DNA of 64,000 nt, from positions 372,001 through 436,000 of the forward strand of contig NZ_CP010868.1 in the NCBI RefSeq assembly GCF_000875775.1, given 5' to 3'. Source of the DNA: Nitrosopumilus piranensis (GTDB lineage Archaea > Thermoproteota > Nitrososphaeria > Nitrososphaerales > Nitrosopumilaceae). This document shows, piece by piece, positions 17,559 through 24,756 of the stretch. The notes below the pieces were generated by a model. That model did not search any database, was not told the origin of the DNA, and saw nothing but the letters and a program-made list of their open reading frames with translations. Made by a program: the position numbers and the translations under genes. Position 1 is the first letter of the stretch. Each line of letters begins with the position of its first letter.

Positions 17559-18032
17559 ATGGACCATGTTTTAAAACTCCGTAATTCTATTGATGCCTTG
17601 TTTGGAAGTGGTGTTTCTAAATTCCTGCCTAAAGATATTGAAATGACTTTTTCAAGGAAAACTGGCAGAATTAGAACTGTTCTACATGAAGGAAAACTAT
17701 TATGCACATTAAGAATTGATGGTGGTTTGGCAATTAGTCCTTATCTTGCACAAATACTCTTGAAGAGTAAAACGTTTAGAGAGAATTGTGTAGAGATAAA
17801 CAAAGATGCAGCGTCTTTTGTACAAGAAGGAAGATCTGTATTTTGTAAACATGTTGTAAAATGTGGAAAAAATGTTAGAATCTCAGGTGACACCCCTGTT
17901 TTATTCAAAAATAAAGTAATTGCAGTAGGTAGGGCTGTTTTATCATATGAAATGATTTCTGATTTTGATCGAGGTGTGGCTGTAAAGGTTAGAGATAGTT
18001 TAAAAAGTCGTAAAGAGGAAAAAGAATTATGA
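17559..18032 (+). CDS. PUA-domain RNA-binding protein
   Basis: A 157-residue protein: an N-terminal small domain (MDHVLKLRNSIDALFGSGVS) followed by a PUA domain at about 75-150, seen as VEINKDAASFVQEGRSVFCK, then KNVRISGDTPVLFKNKVIAVGRAVLS. PUA domains bind structured RNA in tRNA and rRNA modification enzymes, but no catalytic domain is present here. It overlaps the start of the aNAC gene by four bases, linking it with translation. Divergent from the PhoU-like regulator. Confidence 0.88.
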   Translation: MDHVLKLRNSIDALFGSGVSKFLPKDIEMTFSRKTGRIRTVLHEGKLLCTLRIDGGLAISPYLAQILLKSKTFRENCVEINKDAASFVQEGRSVFCKHVVKCGKNVRISGDTPVLFKNKVIAVGRAVLSYEMISDFDRGVAVKVRDSLKSRKEEKEL

Positions 18033-18370
18033 TGCGCGGAGGCAATCGCGAAATGCGAAGGATGATGGATAAGATGGGTCTTGATATGAATGAACTTTCT
18101 AATGTCCAGGAAGTTATCATAAAGACTGATAAAAAAGAGATTATTATTTCGAAACCTTCTGTTACTGAAATGAAAGCTAAAGATAATTCAATTTTTACTG
18201 TAACTGCTGATAGTTATGAGGAGAGAGAATTAGAGGTTCCTATCTTCTCTGAAGAAGATATTCAACTTGTCAGTCAGCAAGCAGGTGTTGATGAAGAAAA
18301 GGCTAAAAATGCATTAGAAGAAGCAAAAGGCGATCTTGCTAGGGCAATTTTGCTATTGACTACTGGATGA
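18029..18370 (+). CDS. nac: Nascent polypeptide-associated complex protein (archaeal NAC)
   Basis: Binds nascent chains at the ribosomal exit tunnel as a homodimer. The 113 residues start with the typical basic glycine/arginine/methionine stretch (MRGGNREMRRMMDKMGLD), continue into the NAC domain (VQEVIIKTDKKEIIISKPSV near 26) and finish with a UBA domain (IQLVSQQAGVDEEKAKNALE near 77). The ATG overlaps the stop of the PUA gene. Confidence 0.95.
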   Translation: MMRGGNREMRRMMDKMGLDMNELSNVQEVIIKTDKKEIIISKPSVTEMKAKDNSIFTVTADSYEERELEVPIFSEEDIQLVSQQAGVDEEKAKNALEEAKGDLARAILLLTTG

Positions 18371-18401
18371 CCTTTTATTTTGTGCCTAAAATTGACCTAA
18401 A

Positions 18402-18443
18402 AATGAATGATTTAATTAATGGAATTGCTGAAATTCGAGTGTA
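18402..18443 (+). other. Possible 13-codon leader ORF
   Basis: ATG at 18402 opens MNDLINGIAEIRV, ending with TAA at 18441-18443 immediately before the ATG of the next gene at 18444. Such direct abutment could allow coupled translation. It may also be chance. Confidence 0.25.
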
Positions 18444-18776
18444 ATGAGTATGGCAGAATCCAAAGTCACTGGAATTATCAAATCTCTAAATGTCTTAGAA
18501 GATAAAATTGATTCCTTAAACAGTAAAGTTGGAGATATGAAAAAACAACTTTCAGTAAAGGCTCAAAACGAAATAGATTTTCTCATGGAAAAAACCAGAG
18601 AGATGGCAACCAAAGAAGCCGAAGTTTTGATAAATGCTTCAAAAGAAAAAGCAACTGCTGAATCTGCAAAAATTGCTCAAGAAGGTGAGGCTAAATTATC
18701 TGAAATCCAATCAAAAATTGATGCAAATTTTGATGAAGCAGTGAAACATGTCGTGTCAACTGTTTTGAAGGCATAA
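18444..18776 (+). CDS. Coiled-coil protein, possibly A-type ATPase subunit H-like
   Basis: A 110-residue, almost wholly helical protein with heptad-like spacing (IIKSLNVLEDKIDSLNSKVG) and an alanine/glutamate/lysine-rich stalk-like middle (EAEVLINASKEKATAESAKI). Length and composition resemble peripheral stalk subunit H of archaeal A-type ATP synthases, but other ATPase genes are not adjacent. Treat the assignment as a suggestion. The start could also be ATG at 18450. Confidence 0.55.
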   Translation: MSMAESKVTGIIKSLNVLEDKIDSLNSKVGDMKKQLSVKAQNEIDFLMEKTREMATKEAEVLINASKEKATAESAKIAQEGEAKLSEIQSKIDANFDEAVKHVVSTVLKA

Positions 18777-18797
18777 CCCTAAATCCTATATTTCATT

Positions 18798-19460
18798 TTG
18801 TCAAATATCGATCCCTTACTTAATTCTCGTATTGGAATTGCCACTTCTTACGGTAAACCGTACTATAGATTTTCAACATATCTGAAGGCACTTAAACTAT
18901 CATTTGATTCAATTTTACCTGAAGAAATACAAAACTATTCAGGTCATCTTGTTCTAACAACTCGTAAGGAATCCCCAAAAACTTGTGAAACCCCACTTCT
19001 TCACGAGGATATTTTTGAGCATCATCCTACTGTCATTAGGGGACTAATGATGCAAAAACTAAATCTTGATTTTGAGGAAGATGATCTGATTCTAGGAATT
19101 GATCCTGGAGAAAGAACTGGTTTATCTATATTTTACTATGGGAAAGAAATTGAGAGCTCATTTCATCCATCTGCAGAGAAATTAGTTATTCATATTATTC
19201 GGGTTCTAGGTGGTCTTAGGGCTAAAAGAAAAATCGTTAAGATTGGAAATGGTAATATGGGAATTGCAAAACAAATTGTAGCTATGCTAAATATACAATT
19301 TTGTTCATCTTTTGAATTAGAATTTGTTGATGAAAGGAAGACCAGTATGAAAATCAAGAATTTTAATCAAAGAGGAAAACGAGATATGTTATCTGCAAAA
19401 TACATCTCTCAACGAGATGGTTACCGCCATTCCATTTTGCCTTTGTCTATTACTGGTTAG
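18798..19460 (+). CDS. Probable RNase H-fold (RuvC/YqgF-like) protein
   Basis: A 220-residue protein starting with TTG at 18798. The centre has LILGIDPGERTGLSIFYYG (about 97-115), the beta-strand with catalytic aspartate and glycine turn typical of RuvC/YqgF folds. Later ELEFVDERKTSMKI (about 174-187) supplies the DER acidic pair, and GKRDMLSAKYISQR (about 193-206) the last acidic helix. Together they fit a three-carboxylate nuclease core. The N-terminal 90 residues are unfamiliar. Catalysis and substrate (Holliday junction, RNA or other) are inference. Confidence 0.65.
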   Translation: MSNIDPLLNSRIGIATSYGKPYYRFSTYLKALKLSFDSILPEEIQNYSGHLVLTTRKESPKTCETPLLHEDIFEHHPTVIRGLMMQKLNLDFEEDDLILGIDPGERTGLSIFYYGKEIESSFHPSAEKLVIHIIRVLGGLRAKRKIVKIGNGNMGIAKQIVAMLNIQFCSSFELEFVDERKTSMKIKNFNQRGKRDMLSAKYISQRDGYRHSILPLSITG

Positions 19461-19748
19461 TTATCTACCCTTGGTTTCGAATTTTTAGTAATACTATATG
19501 AATTTCTTCTATTTTTTAAGAAAAACTGAAATTTTTTATCAAACAACTATATTGATACATATCATTTTTTCAAAAAAACCGAAATTCAAACAAGCTATAC
19601 ATATTTATTGATGATTTCTTGTTTTTCCTTGAAACTAATTCTACTGATCGTAAAATTATGTAAAATTATTACAACTTTCTGATACTTTTTTTCTAAATTT
19701 TATCGATCCATCCTTATATACTTATGAATTCTATATTAAATTACCAAG
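19461..19748 (+). other. Non-coding AT-rich interval with an imperfect direct repeat and a TATA box
   Basis: No credible gene is seen. Two related stretches, at about 19522-19560 and 19575-19612, share AACYGAAATT followed by AAACAA and CTATA elements. A TATA box (CTTATATAC, about 19713-19721) serves the zinc-finger gene at 19749, with the mRNA start expected a few bases before the ATG. The repeated part may hold regulator-binding sites. Confidence 0.4.
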
Positions 19749-20192
19749 ATGACTTGTAAAGGAATTTGTGTAAGATATAAGGCTCAAAAGCCTGTTGGAA
19801 CTGGAAGATATGCTTCTGGACAACGTCGATGTCAAATTTGTGAAATATTCATCAAATGGGAAGGACTATGGTGTCCATGCTGTGGCTATAGATTAAGAAC
19901 TAAACCACGTAATTTGAAATACAAAGCCAAACTACGTGCAAGAGTTGAGGCTGATTCTATTGAAGCAAAATCAGTTACAGAAGTTCAACCAGAAGTTGAA
20001 GAAATTGCAGTAAAAGCAAAATCCAAAGCAAAAACTGCAAAAACTAAAACAACAAAGTCTAAGGAAAAAACTCCATGCAAATACTGTGAAAAATTATTTG
20101 TCTATCCAGACAAACATGAAAAGAACTGCAAGAAAAATCCTACTTTGCTTGATGCTTCCCAAGAAAGTGAATCAATAGCAATAAAAGCATAA
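19749..20192 (+). CDS. Zinc-finger protein with basic, low-complexity linker
   Basis: A 147-residue protein. The N-terminal zinc cluster contains CKGICVRYKAQKP, then RCQICEIFIKWEG and WCPCCGYRLRTKPRN (residues 3-57). A low-complexity linker of Ala/Lys/Val/Thr follows, and a second C2HC-like finger CKYCEKLFVYPDKHEKNC is near 112-129. Proteins of this type are common in the phylum and may be transcription or translation factors. An upstream promoter is clear, suggesting strong separate expression. Confidence 0.8.
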   Translation: MTCKGICVRYKAQKPVGTGRYASGQRRCQICEIFIKWEGLWCPCCGYRLRTKPRNLKYKAKLRARVEADSIEAKSVTEVQPEVEEIAVKAKSKAKTAKTKTTKSKEKTPCKYCEKLFVYPDKHEKNCKKNPTLLDASQESESIAIKA

Positions 20193-20209
20193 GACTTGTT
20201 CATAGCTTA

Positions 20210-20551
20210 TTGAACTCTCCAAATGGATTTTTCCAAAAATTGGTAAATTTGGAGGGCCGAAATTTTTCTTTAAACATTCAAAAATTTGAAAATGGATATT
20301 TTATTTCTATATCTGAGGGTTCTAATAAAATAGGCTCTATGGTGGCTTCAATGGCCACTGGTCCTACTCCTGTTACAACTACCATAATTCCTTCTAGAAC
20401 CGAATCTCTTTTTCTGAAACTTGTTGCTGAACGAATTAGTACTAGAATGCGAGGAATTGCATTAGTTTCTGCATTTATACAAAAAGAATTAGAACCTAAT
20501 ACTGCAAAAGACTTAATGTCTGAAATTATGGAGATGATTGAGAATGAGTGA
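20210..20551 (+). CDS. Hypothetical protein, possible proteasome-assembly chaperone 4 (Pba4)-like fold
   Basis: A 113-residue protein from TTG at 20210. It has a beta strand with ENGYFISISEGSNKIGSMVA, then TPVTTTIIPSRTESLFLKLV, then a helix and a strand (MRGIALVSAFIQKELEPN). The order (short strand, glycine turn, small residues, a VTTT/LLG-like strand, helix, VSxxL strand) recalls PAC4-type proteasome chaperones. This is pattern resemblance only. It overlaps ubiD by eight bases. Confidence 0.6.
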   Translation: MNSPNGFFQKLVNLEGRNFSLNIQKFENGYFISISEGSNKIGSMVASMATGPTPVTTTIIPSRTESLFLKLVAERISTRMRGIALVSAFIQKELEPNTAKDLMSEIMEMIENE

Positions 20552-21875
20552 CTTAAGAAATTATATTTCTAAAATTAAGAAAAATAAGGAACTTAAAATT
20601 GTAAAAACCAAAGTTTCAACAAAATATGAAATTGCTGGAATCATTGCTAAAGTAGACGGTTCGCATGCAGTGTTATTTGAAAATATCAAAGAAAGTAATT
20701 TCCATTTAATTGCTAATCTAGTTGGAACTAGAAAGAGATTTGCTCTTGCAGTTGGTGGAACAGAAAATAACATTCATGAGAAAGTAATTTCAGCTATAAA
20801 CAAAGCAAGACCCCCTAAAATTATTTCATCAGGGAAATTCCAAGAAAACAAATCAAAAAATCTCTTTTCTATGCCTATTGTTACTCATTTTGAGAAGGAA
20901 TCAGGCCCATTTATCACATCTTCAATTGCATATGTCAAGAATCCCGAAACTGGAAAACAAAATTCATCGTTTCATAGAATGATGCCAATTGACAAAAACC
21001 ATTTTTCAATAAGAATGGTTGAAGGTCGTCATTTACATCGATGTTTTGTTGATGCTAAAGAACATGGGGAAGATCTAAAAATTGCGATTACTGTTGGTGT
21101 TCACCCTGCAATTTCTATTGCTGGTGCATATCAAGCACAATGGGGCAAAGATGAGATTGCTATTGCCAATTCATTATTGGGTGGAAAATTAACTTTGACA
21201 AAACTTCCGTATACTGGACTAAATGTGCCATCTGGTTCAGAAATTGTTATGGAAGGAAAAATTCTTCAGGATAAAACTCATCCTGAATGGATGGTTGAAA
21301 TGCTCCAAACCTATGATCATAAAAGATCTCAACCTATTTTTGAACTTGAAAATTTGTATTTTAGAAATAACCCAATTTTTCATGATGTATTATCTGGTTA
21401 TTCAGAACATCGATTGTTAATGGGAATGCCAATTGAATCAAAATTAAATGGGGATTTGAAAAAAGCATTCAAACAAACACAACAAGTTTCCATGACCAAT
21501 GGTGGGTGTAATTGGTTGCATGCAGTTGTTCAAATAAAAAAGAAAAATGAATCTGATGCAAAAAAAATAATTAAAAAAACATTTGAATCGCATCGTTCAT
21601 TAAAACAAGTTACAGTAGTTGATGATGATATTGATCCTAATGATGCAGAATCTGTGGAATATGCAATGGCTACAAGATTCCAAGCAGATAAAGATCTTGT
21701 AATTCTCAAAAATGTACGTGGTTCTAGCCTTGATCCATCAAGTAATCAAAAGAAATTACAAACTGCAAAAATGGGTATTGATGCAACCAGATCTCTATCA
21801 AAACGTCCTGAAGGATTTGAATTGGCAAAAATTCCAAAAATCAATAAAATTAAACTTGAAAAATATTTGAAATAA
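20544..21875 (+). CDS. UbiD-family decarboxylase
   Basis: A prenylated-FMN-dependent (de)carboxylase of about 443 residues. Typical segments are GTRKRFALAVGG near 55, ESGPFITSSIAYVKNPETGK near 115, MVEGRHLHRCF near 155 and ITVGVHPAISIAGAYQAQWG near 178, with the conserved glutamate region near PSGSEIVMEGKI. The start is ATG at 20544 (an upstream TTG at 20538 would add only two residues). The partner prenyltransferase UbiX is not in the window. Substrate unknown; archaeal members act on aromatic or isoprenoid acids. Confidence 0.9.
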   Translation: MSDLRNYISKIKKNKELKIVKTKVSTKYEIAGIIAKVDGSHAVLFENIKESNFHLIANLVGTRKRFALAVGGTENNIHEKVISAINKARPPKIISSGKFQENKSKNLFSMPIVTHFEKESGPFITSSIAYVKNPETGKQNSSFHRMMPIDKNHFSIRMVEGRHLHRCFVDAKEHGEDLKIAITVGVHPAISIAGAYQAQWGKDEIAIANSLLGGKLTLTKLPYTGLNVPSGSEIVMEGKILQDKTHPEWMVEMLQTYDHKRSQPIFELENLYFRNNPIFHDVLSGYSEHRLLMGMPIESKLNGDLKKAFKQTQQVSMTNGGCNWLHAVVQIKKKNESDAKKIIKKTFESHRSLKQVTVVDDDIDPNDAESVEYAMATRFQADKDLVILKNVRGSSLDPSSNQKKLQTAKMGIDATRSLSKRPEGFELAKIPKINKIKLEKYLK

Positions 21876-21929
21876 TCAAAATCAACTGATTAAATTAAAT
21901 TTGGATAAATTAGAATTATTCTAGGTAAA

Positions 21930-22415
21930 ATGTCGTCTGAATCTAATCTTAGAGAAAAGAACCCATCTGAATCCCATGCTGAAGTAATTGTTAGAATGTT
22001 TCCTTCTGATGCAAATCCAGCTGGAAATGTATTTGGTGGTGAAATTTTAAAACATATTGACATGGTTGCTGGAATTGTTGCTCAAAGACATTCACAGTCA
22101 AATGCTGTTACTGTATCTATGGATAGTGTAAATTTTCTAAAACCTGTTTTTGTTGGAAATGTTCTTTCATTAAATGCTAGAATAAACTATGTTCATAATT
22201 CTTCTATGGAAATAGAAGTTAGAGCGGAGGCTGAAGATATTGTTACTGGAATTAGAACTGTAACTGGAACTGCTTTTGTAACCTTTGTAGCCTTGGATAA
22301 AAATGGAAAGCCTATGCATGTTCCAAAGCTTTCTTTAAAAACAGATGAAGATCGAGTCAAATTTGAAGAAGGAAAAATCCGAATGGAAAAAAGATTAAAA
22401 AATCGACAAAAATAA
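21930..22415 (+). CDS. Acyl-CoA thioesterase, hotdog fold
   Basis: A 161-residue hotdog protein of the cytosolic acyl-CoA hydrolase (YciA/BFIT) type. The signature NPAGNVFGGEILKHIDMVAG is near residues 28-47, with SMDSVNFLKPVFVGNVL near 68 and a beta strand SSMEIEVRAEAED near 92. It presumably cleaves acyl-CoA thioesters. It is followed by a phasin-like gene. Confidence 0.9.
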   Translation: MSSESNLREKNPSESHAEVIVRMFPSDANPAGNVFGGEILKHIDMVAGIVAQRHSQSNAVTVSMDSVNFLKPVFVGNVLSLNARINYVHNSSMEIEVRAEAEDIVTGIRTVTGTAFVTFVALDKNGKPMHVPKLSLKTDEDRVKFEEGKIRMEKRLKNRQK

Positions 22416-22468
22416 TTTTTTTAATTCTTAGGGAACCATTTAAGAATAATGAATACCATCTTCAGTTA

Positions 22469-22882
22469 ATGTCTGAACAAGAAAAAAATAATGAGTGGGA
22501 TTCATTATGGCAAGAATATACAAAATCTCTTGAAAATTGGAAATCTCTTTTTGAGCAAATTCAAACTGCCAGTAATGAAATGCAATCTAAATTTAATGAA
22601 GTTTGGGAAAAAGCTAGTATTGAATCTAGTAATGAAACCATGAAATTATTTGTAGAGAACTGGCAAAAAGCAATGACCGATGCTGGAATGAATTCTTTCA
22701 AAGAATTTAGTGAGAATTGGCAAAAAGCTCTCAATGACAGTAACATGTCAACTTTCAAACAATTTGTTGAAAATTGGCAAAAGAGTCTAAGTTCATCTGG
22801 ATTGGAACAGATGAATGCATATGGTGAAATGATGAAAAAATTCACTGAAACATGGGGCTCAATGTGGCCAAAATCCACATAA
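22469..22882 (+). CDS. Phasin-like protein with repeated ENWQKA motif
   Basis: A 137-residue helical protein. Three to four repeats of about 20 residues are seen, each containing FVENWQKAM, FSENWQKAL or FVENWQKSL (starting near residues 61, 81 and 101), with a looser copy (MMKKFTETWGSMW) at the end. Repeated amphipathic helices with Trp/Phe are typical of phasins or PhaE-type PHA granule proteins. No polymer synthase gene is adjacent, so the granule role is inference. A lysine-tailed relative is at 26257-26745. Confidence 0.7.
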   Translation: MSEQEKNNEWDSLWQEYTKSLENWKSLFEQIQTASNEMQSKFNEVWEKASIESSNETMKLFVENWQKAMTDAGMNSFKEFSENWQKALNDSNMSTFKQFVENWQKSLSSSGLEQMNAYGEMMKKFTETWGSMWPKST

Positions 22883-22922
22883 ATCTTGAAAGAATAAAAA
22901 TATCAACTATTCTTAATTTTTT

Positions 22923-23588
22923 ATGACCATTTCTCAAAATGAATGCTTTGTTGAATTAGCTAGTTTTGATGATTTGGCACGATATGCTTGTGCTTTTAGA
23001 GAATATCCACAACGAGTTTATTCACAGGAATTTGGTGGGGAAAGAGTTGTTTCATGTAGTGTGATTCTTGCTAATACTCTGTTGATTTTTTATACTCCTC
23101 TAAAAAAATCTGGACGATACATATCTTATCAGATAACAGGCAGAAAAGAAATTTGTGAAATTGTAGAGTCGACAAAAAATATTTCTCATTATGCTCCTAT
23201 TGTGCATATGGAATCAGAAATTTCTCCCTTGCCTGAAAAAGAAGAAAAAATCATAGATCAGTTTCATCCCATTCATGTAAAAGATCTAGGTAGTCTAGCT
23301 AGGCTAACATATGATCCTGAATTTCCAGATGAACAAAATTTGACATTATTTGCATTACCTAGAAAAAAATCTTGGGTACTTGGTTACATTACTTCTTTAG
23401 ACATGGATGAAGTTTATTATAATTTCAATTATGTTGAATTAGACTCAGAACCCACAAAAAATTTCTTAAAGTATCAAGGTAATCAAGGAAAAAATCCTGA
23501 ATTCTCAGATACTATTGATCATGGTTTTTCATATTTTCCAATAATTAAAATAAAAAATGAACATCCCATTTTTGGTTTTTTAGATTAA
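22923..23588 (+). CDS. Hypothetical protein
   Basis: A 221-residue protein without signal peptide or membrane segment. It has an alpha/beta look: VSCSVILANTLLIFYTPLKK (about 43-62) and KSWVLGYITSLDMDEVYYNF near 149, and no motif I can match. It lies between a phasin-like gene and two convergent unknown genes. Function unknown. Confidence 0.7.
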   Translation: MTISQNECFVELASFDDLARYACAFREYPQRVYSQEFGGERVVSCSVILANTLLIFYTPLKKSGRYISYQITGRKEICEIVESTKNISHYAPIVHMESEISPLPEKEEKIIDQFHPIHVKDLGSLARLTYDPEFPDEQNLTLFALPRKKSWVLGYITSLDMDEVYYNFNYVELDSEPTKNFLKYQGNQGKNPEFSDTIDHGFSYFPIIKIKNEHPIFGFLD

Positions 23589-23589
23589 T

Positions 23590-24267
23590 TTAATCCCAAT
23601 TTGTTAATTCTTTAATTTTTTTCCTTGACTCTTCAACTATTCGTTCTAATACTGGAATGTAAATTTCTGCTGCATATGCAATTTCAAAAACATCTTCAAC
23701 ACCAATAAATGCTGAAGTGATTACTTGATTTTCACCTACGCTAGGCTCACTTTTTTCTTTTCTTTTGTGATTAATTACCTCTAAAAATAATGGTAATTGT
23801 CTTTTCATCTCAATTTTCAATTCCTCTTTTGAACGTAATTTCTCATGACTTAATCCAACCATGATTTGTTGATTAATATCATCCTCATATCGATCTTGAG
23901 CTCTCATCATAATTTTTATTTCAGGCAATGTGTTATGATATTTTTTTAAGTCACAAATTTTTTTTATCATTTTTGGAAGTTTACTACTATGTTCTTGATT
24001 AAATTTATCTTTATACCATTCTGAAAATCTAACTGCTTTAACATCGTTCTTTGTTTTTGCTTTTTGATGAAATCCTTCATACGATATTTTTTCTGTTATG
24101 AATAGCCCAAAATCTCTGTTTGCTTCTTCAAAAATACCTTCTAAAATTATATTTACAGAATCTATGAATTTATTGAAAAAATGCTTAACGTAAAATGGAT
24201 CAGGATCATATTGTTTTATCTGATTTAGATAAATTTTACAATCATCAAGTGCCTTTTCAATATTCAT
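23590..24267 (-). CDS. Hypothetical alpha-helical protein
   Basis: A 225-residue protein with mainly helical charged sequence. Segments include FYVKHFFNKFIDSVNIILEG near 25 and FEIAYAAEIYIPVLERIVEE near 192. No recognised domain, signal peptide or transmembrane helix. It overlaps the next minus-strand gene (24264-24671) by four bases, so the two form an operon and probably work together. Confidence 0.7.
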   Translation of the reverse strand: MNIEKALDDCKIYLNQIKQYDPDPFYVKHFFNKFIDSVNIILEGIFEEANRDFGLFITEKISYEGFHQKAKTKNDVKAVRFSEWYKDKFNQEHSSKLPKMIKKICDLKKYHNTLPEIKIMMRAQDRYEDDINQQIMVGLSHEKLRSKEELKIEMKRQLPLFLEVINHKRKEKSEPSVGENQVITSAFIGVEDVFEIAYAAEIYIPVLERIVEESRKKIKELTNWD

Positions 24268-24671
24268 TGATTATTGCCAGATTCAAGATTTTTAAATTTT
24301 GATTGTGATTTTAAACTAATTGCCAATTCTTTGAAAATTTTGTTTACACTTACATCCACTAAATTTATTGTAGCATTTTCTTTGACTATTTGTTTTTCAA
24401 ATTTTTCTTTTATTGCAAATGATACTGATGACCAATGTAGTATTCCTTTTAGTTGCTCTTCAACTGTAGCATTTGTTGTTGGAAAATTTGCAGGTGAGAA
24501 GACGATTCCATTTGTCCATTGCATTGTAGGAATTGCACCCCCCGATGATCTACTGCTAAATGCTATTTGCTTTACCCAATCATCAAATTTGTATTCAATT
24601 ACTTCATGAATTATTAGTTTTTTCCATGGTTCTACAGAAATCTCCATTTGAATATTGTTTTGTAAAACCAA
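24264..24671 (-). CDS. Hypothetical protein, operon partner of the downstream helical gene
   Basis: A 135-residue protein. The middle has GGAIPTMQWTNGIVFSPANF (about 44-63) followed by a helix EEQLKGILHWSSVSF. The end is a charged helix. Not recognised. Four-base stop/start overlap with the gene at 23590-24267 indicates coupled translation. Confidence 0.65.
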   Translation of the reverse strand: MVLQNNIQMEISVEPWKKLIIHEVIEYKFDDWVKQIAFSSRSSGGAIPTMQWTNGIVFSPANFPTTNATVEEQLKGILHWSSVSFAIKEKFEKQIVKENATINLVDVSVNKIFKELAISLKSQSKFKNLESGNNQ

Positions 24672-24756
24672 TTATAATCTTATTTTTTAGGTCCAAACAC
24701 TGATTATTTTGATTTAGACTCGCTTATTTACTAGAAAATAATCACTATTTTTTATA

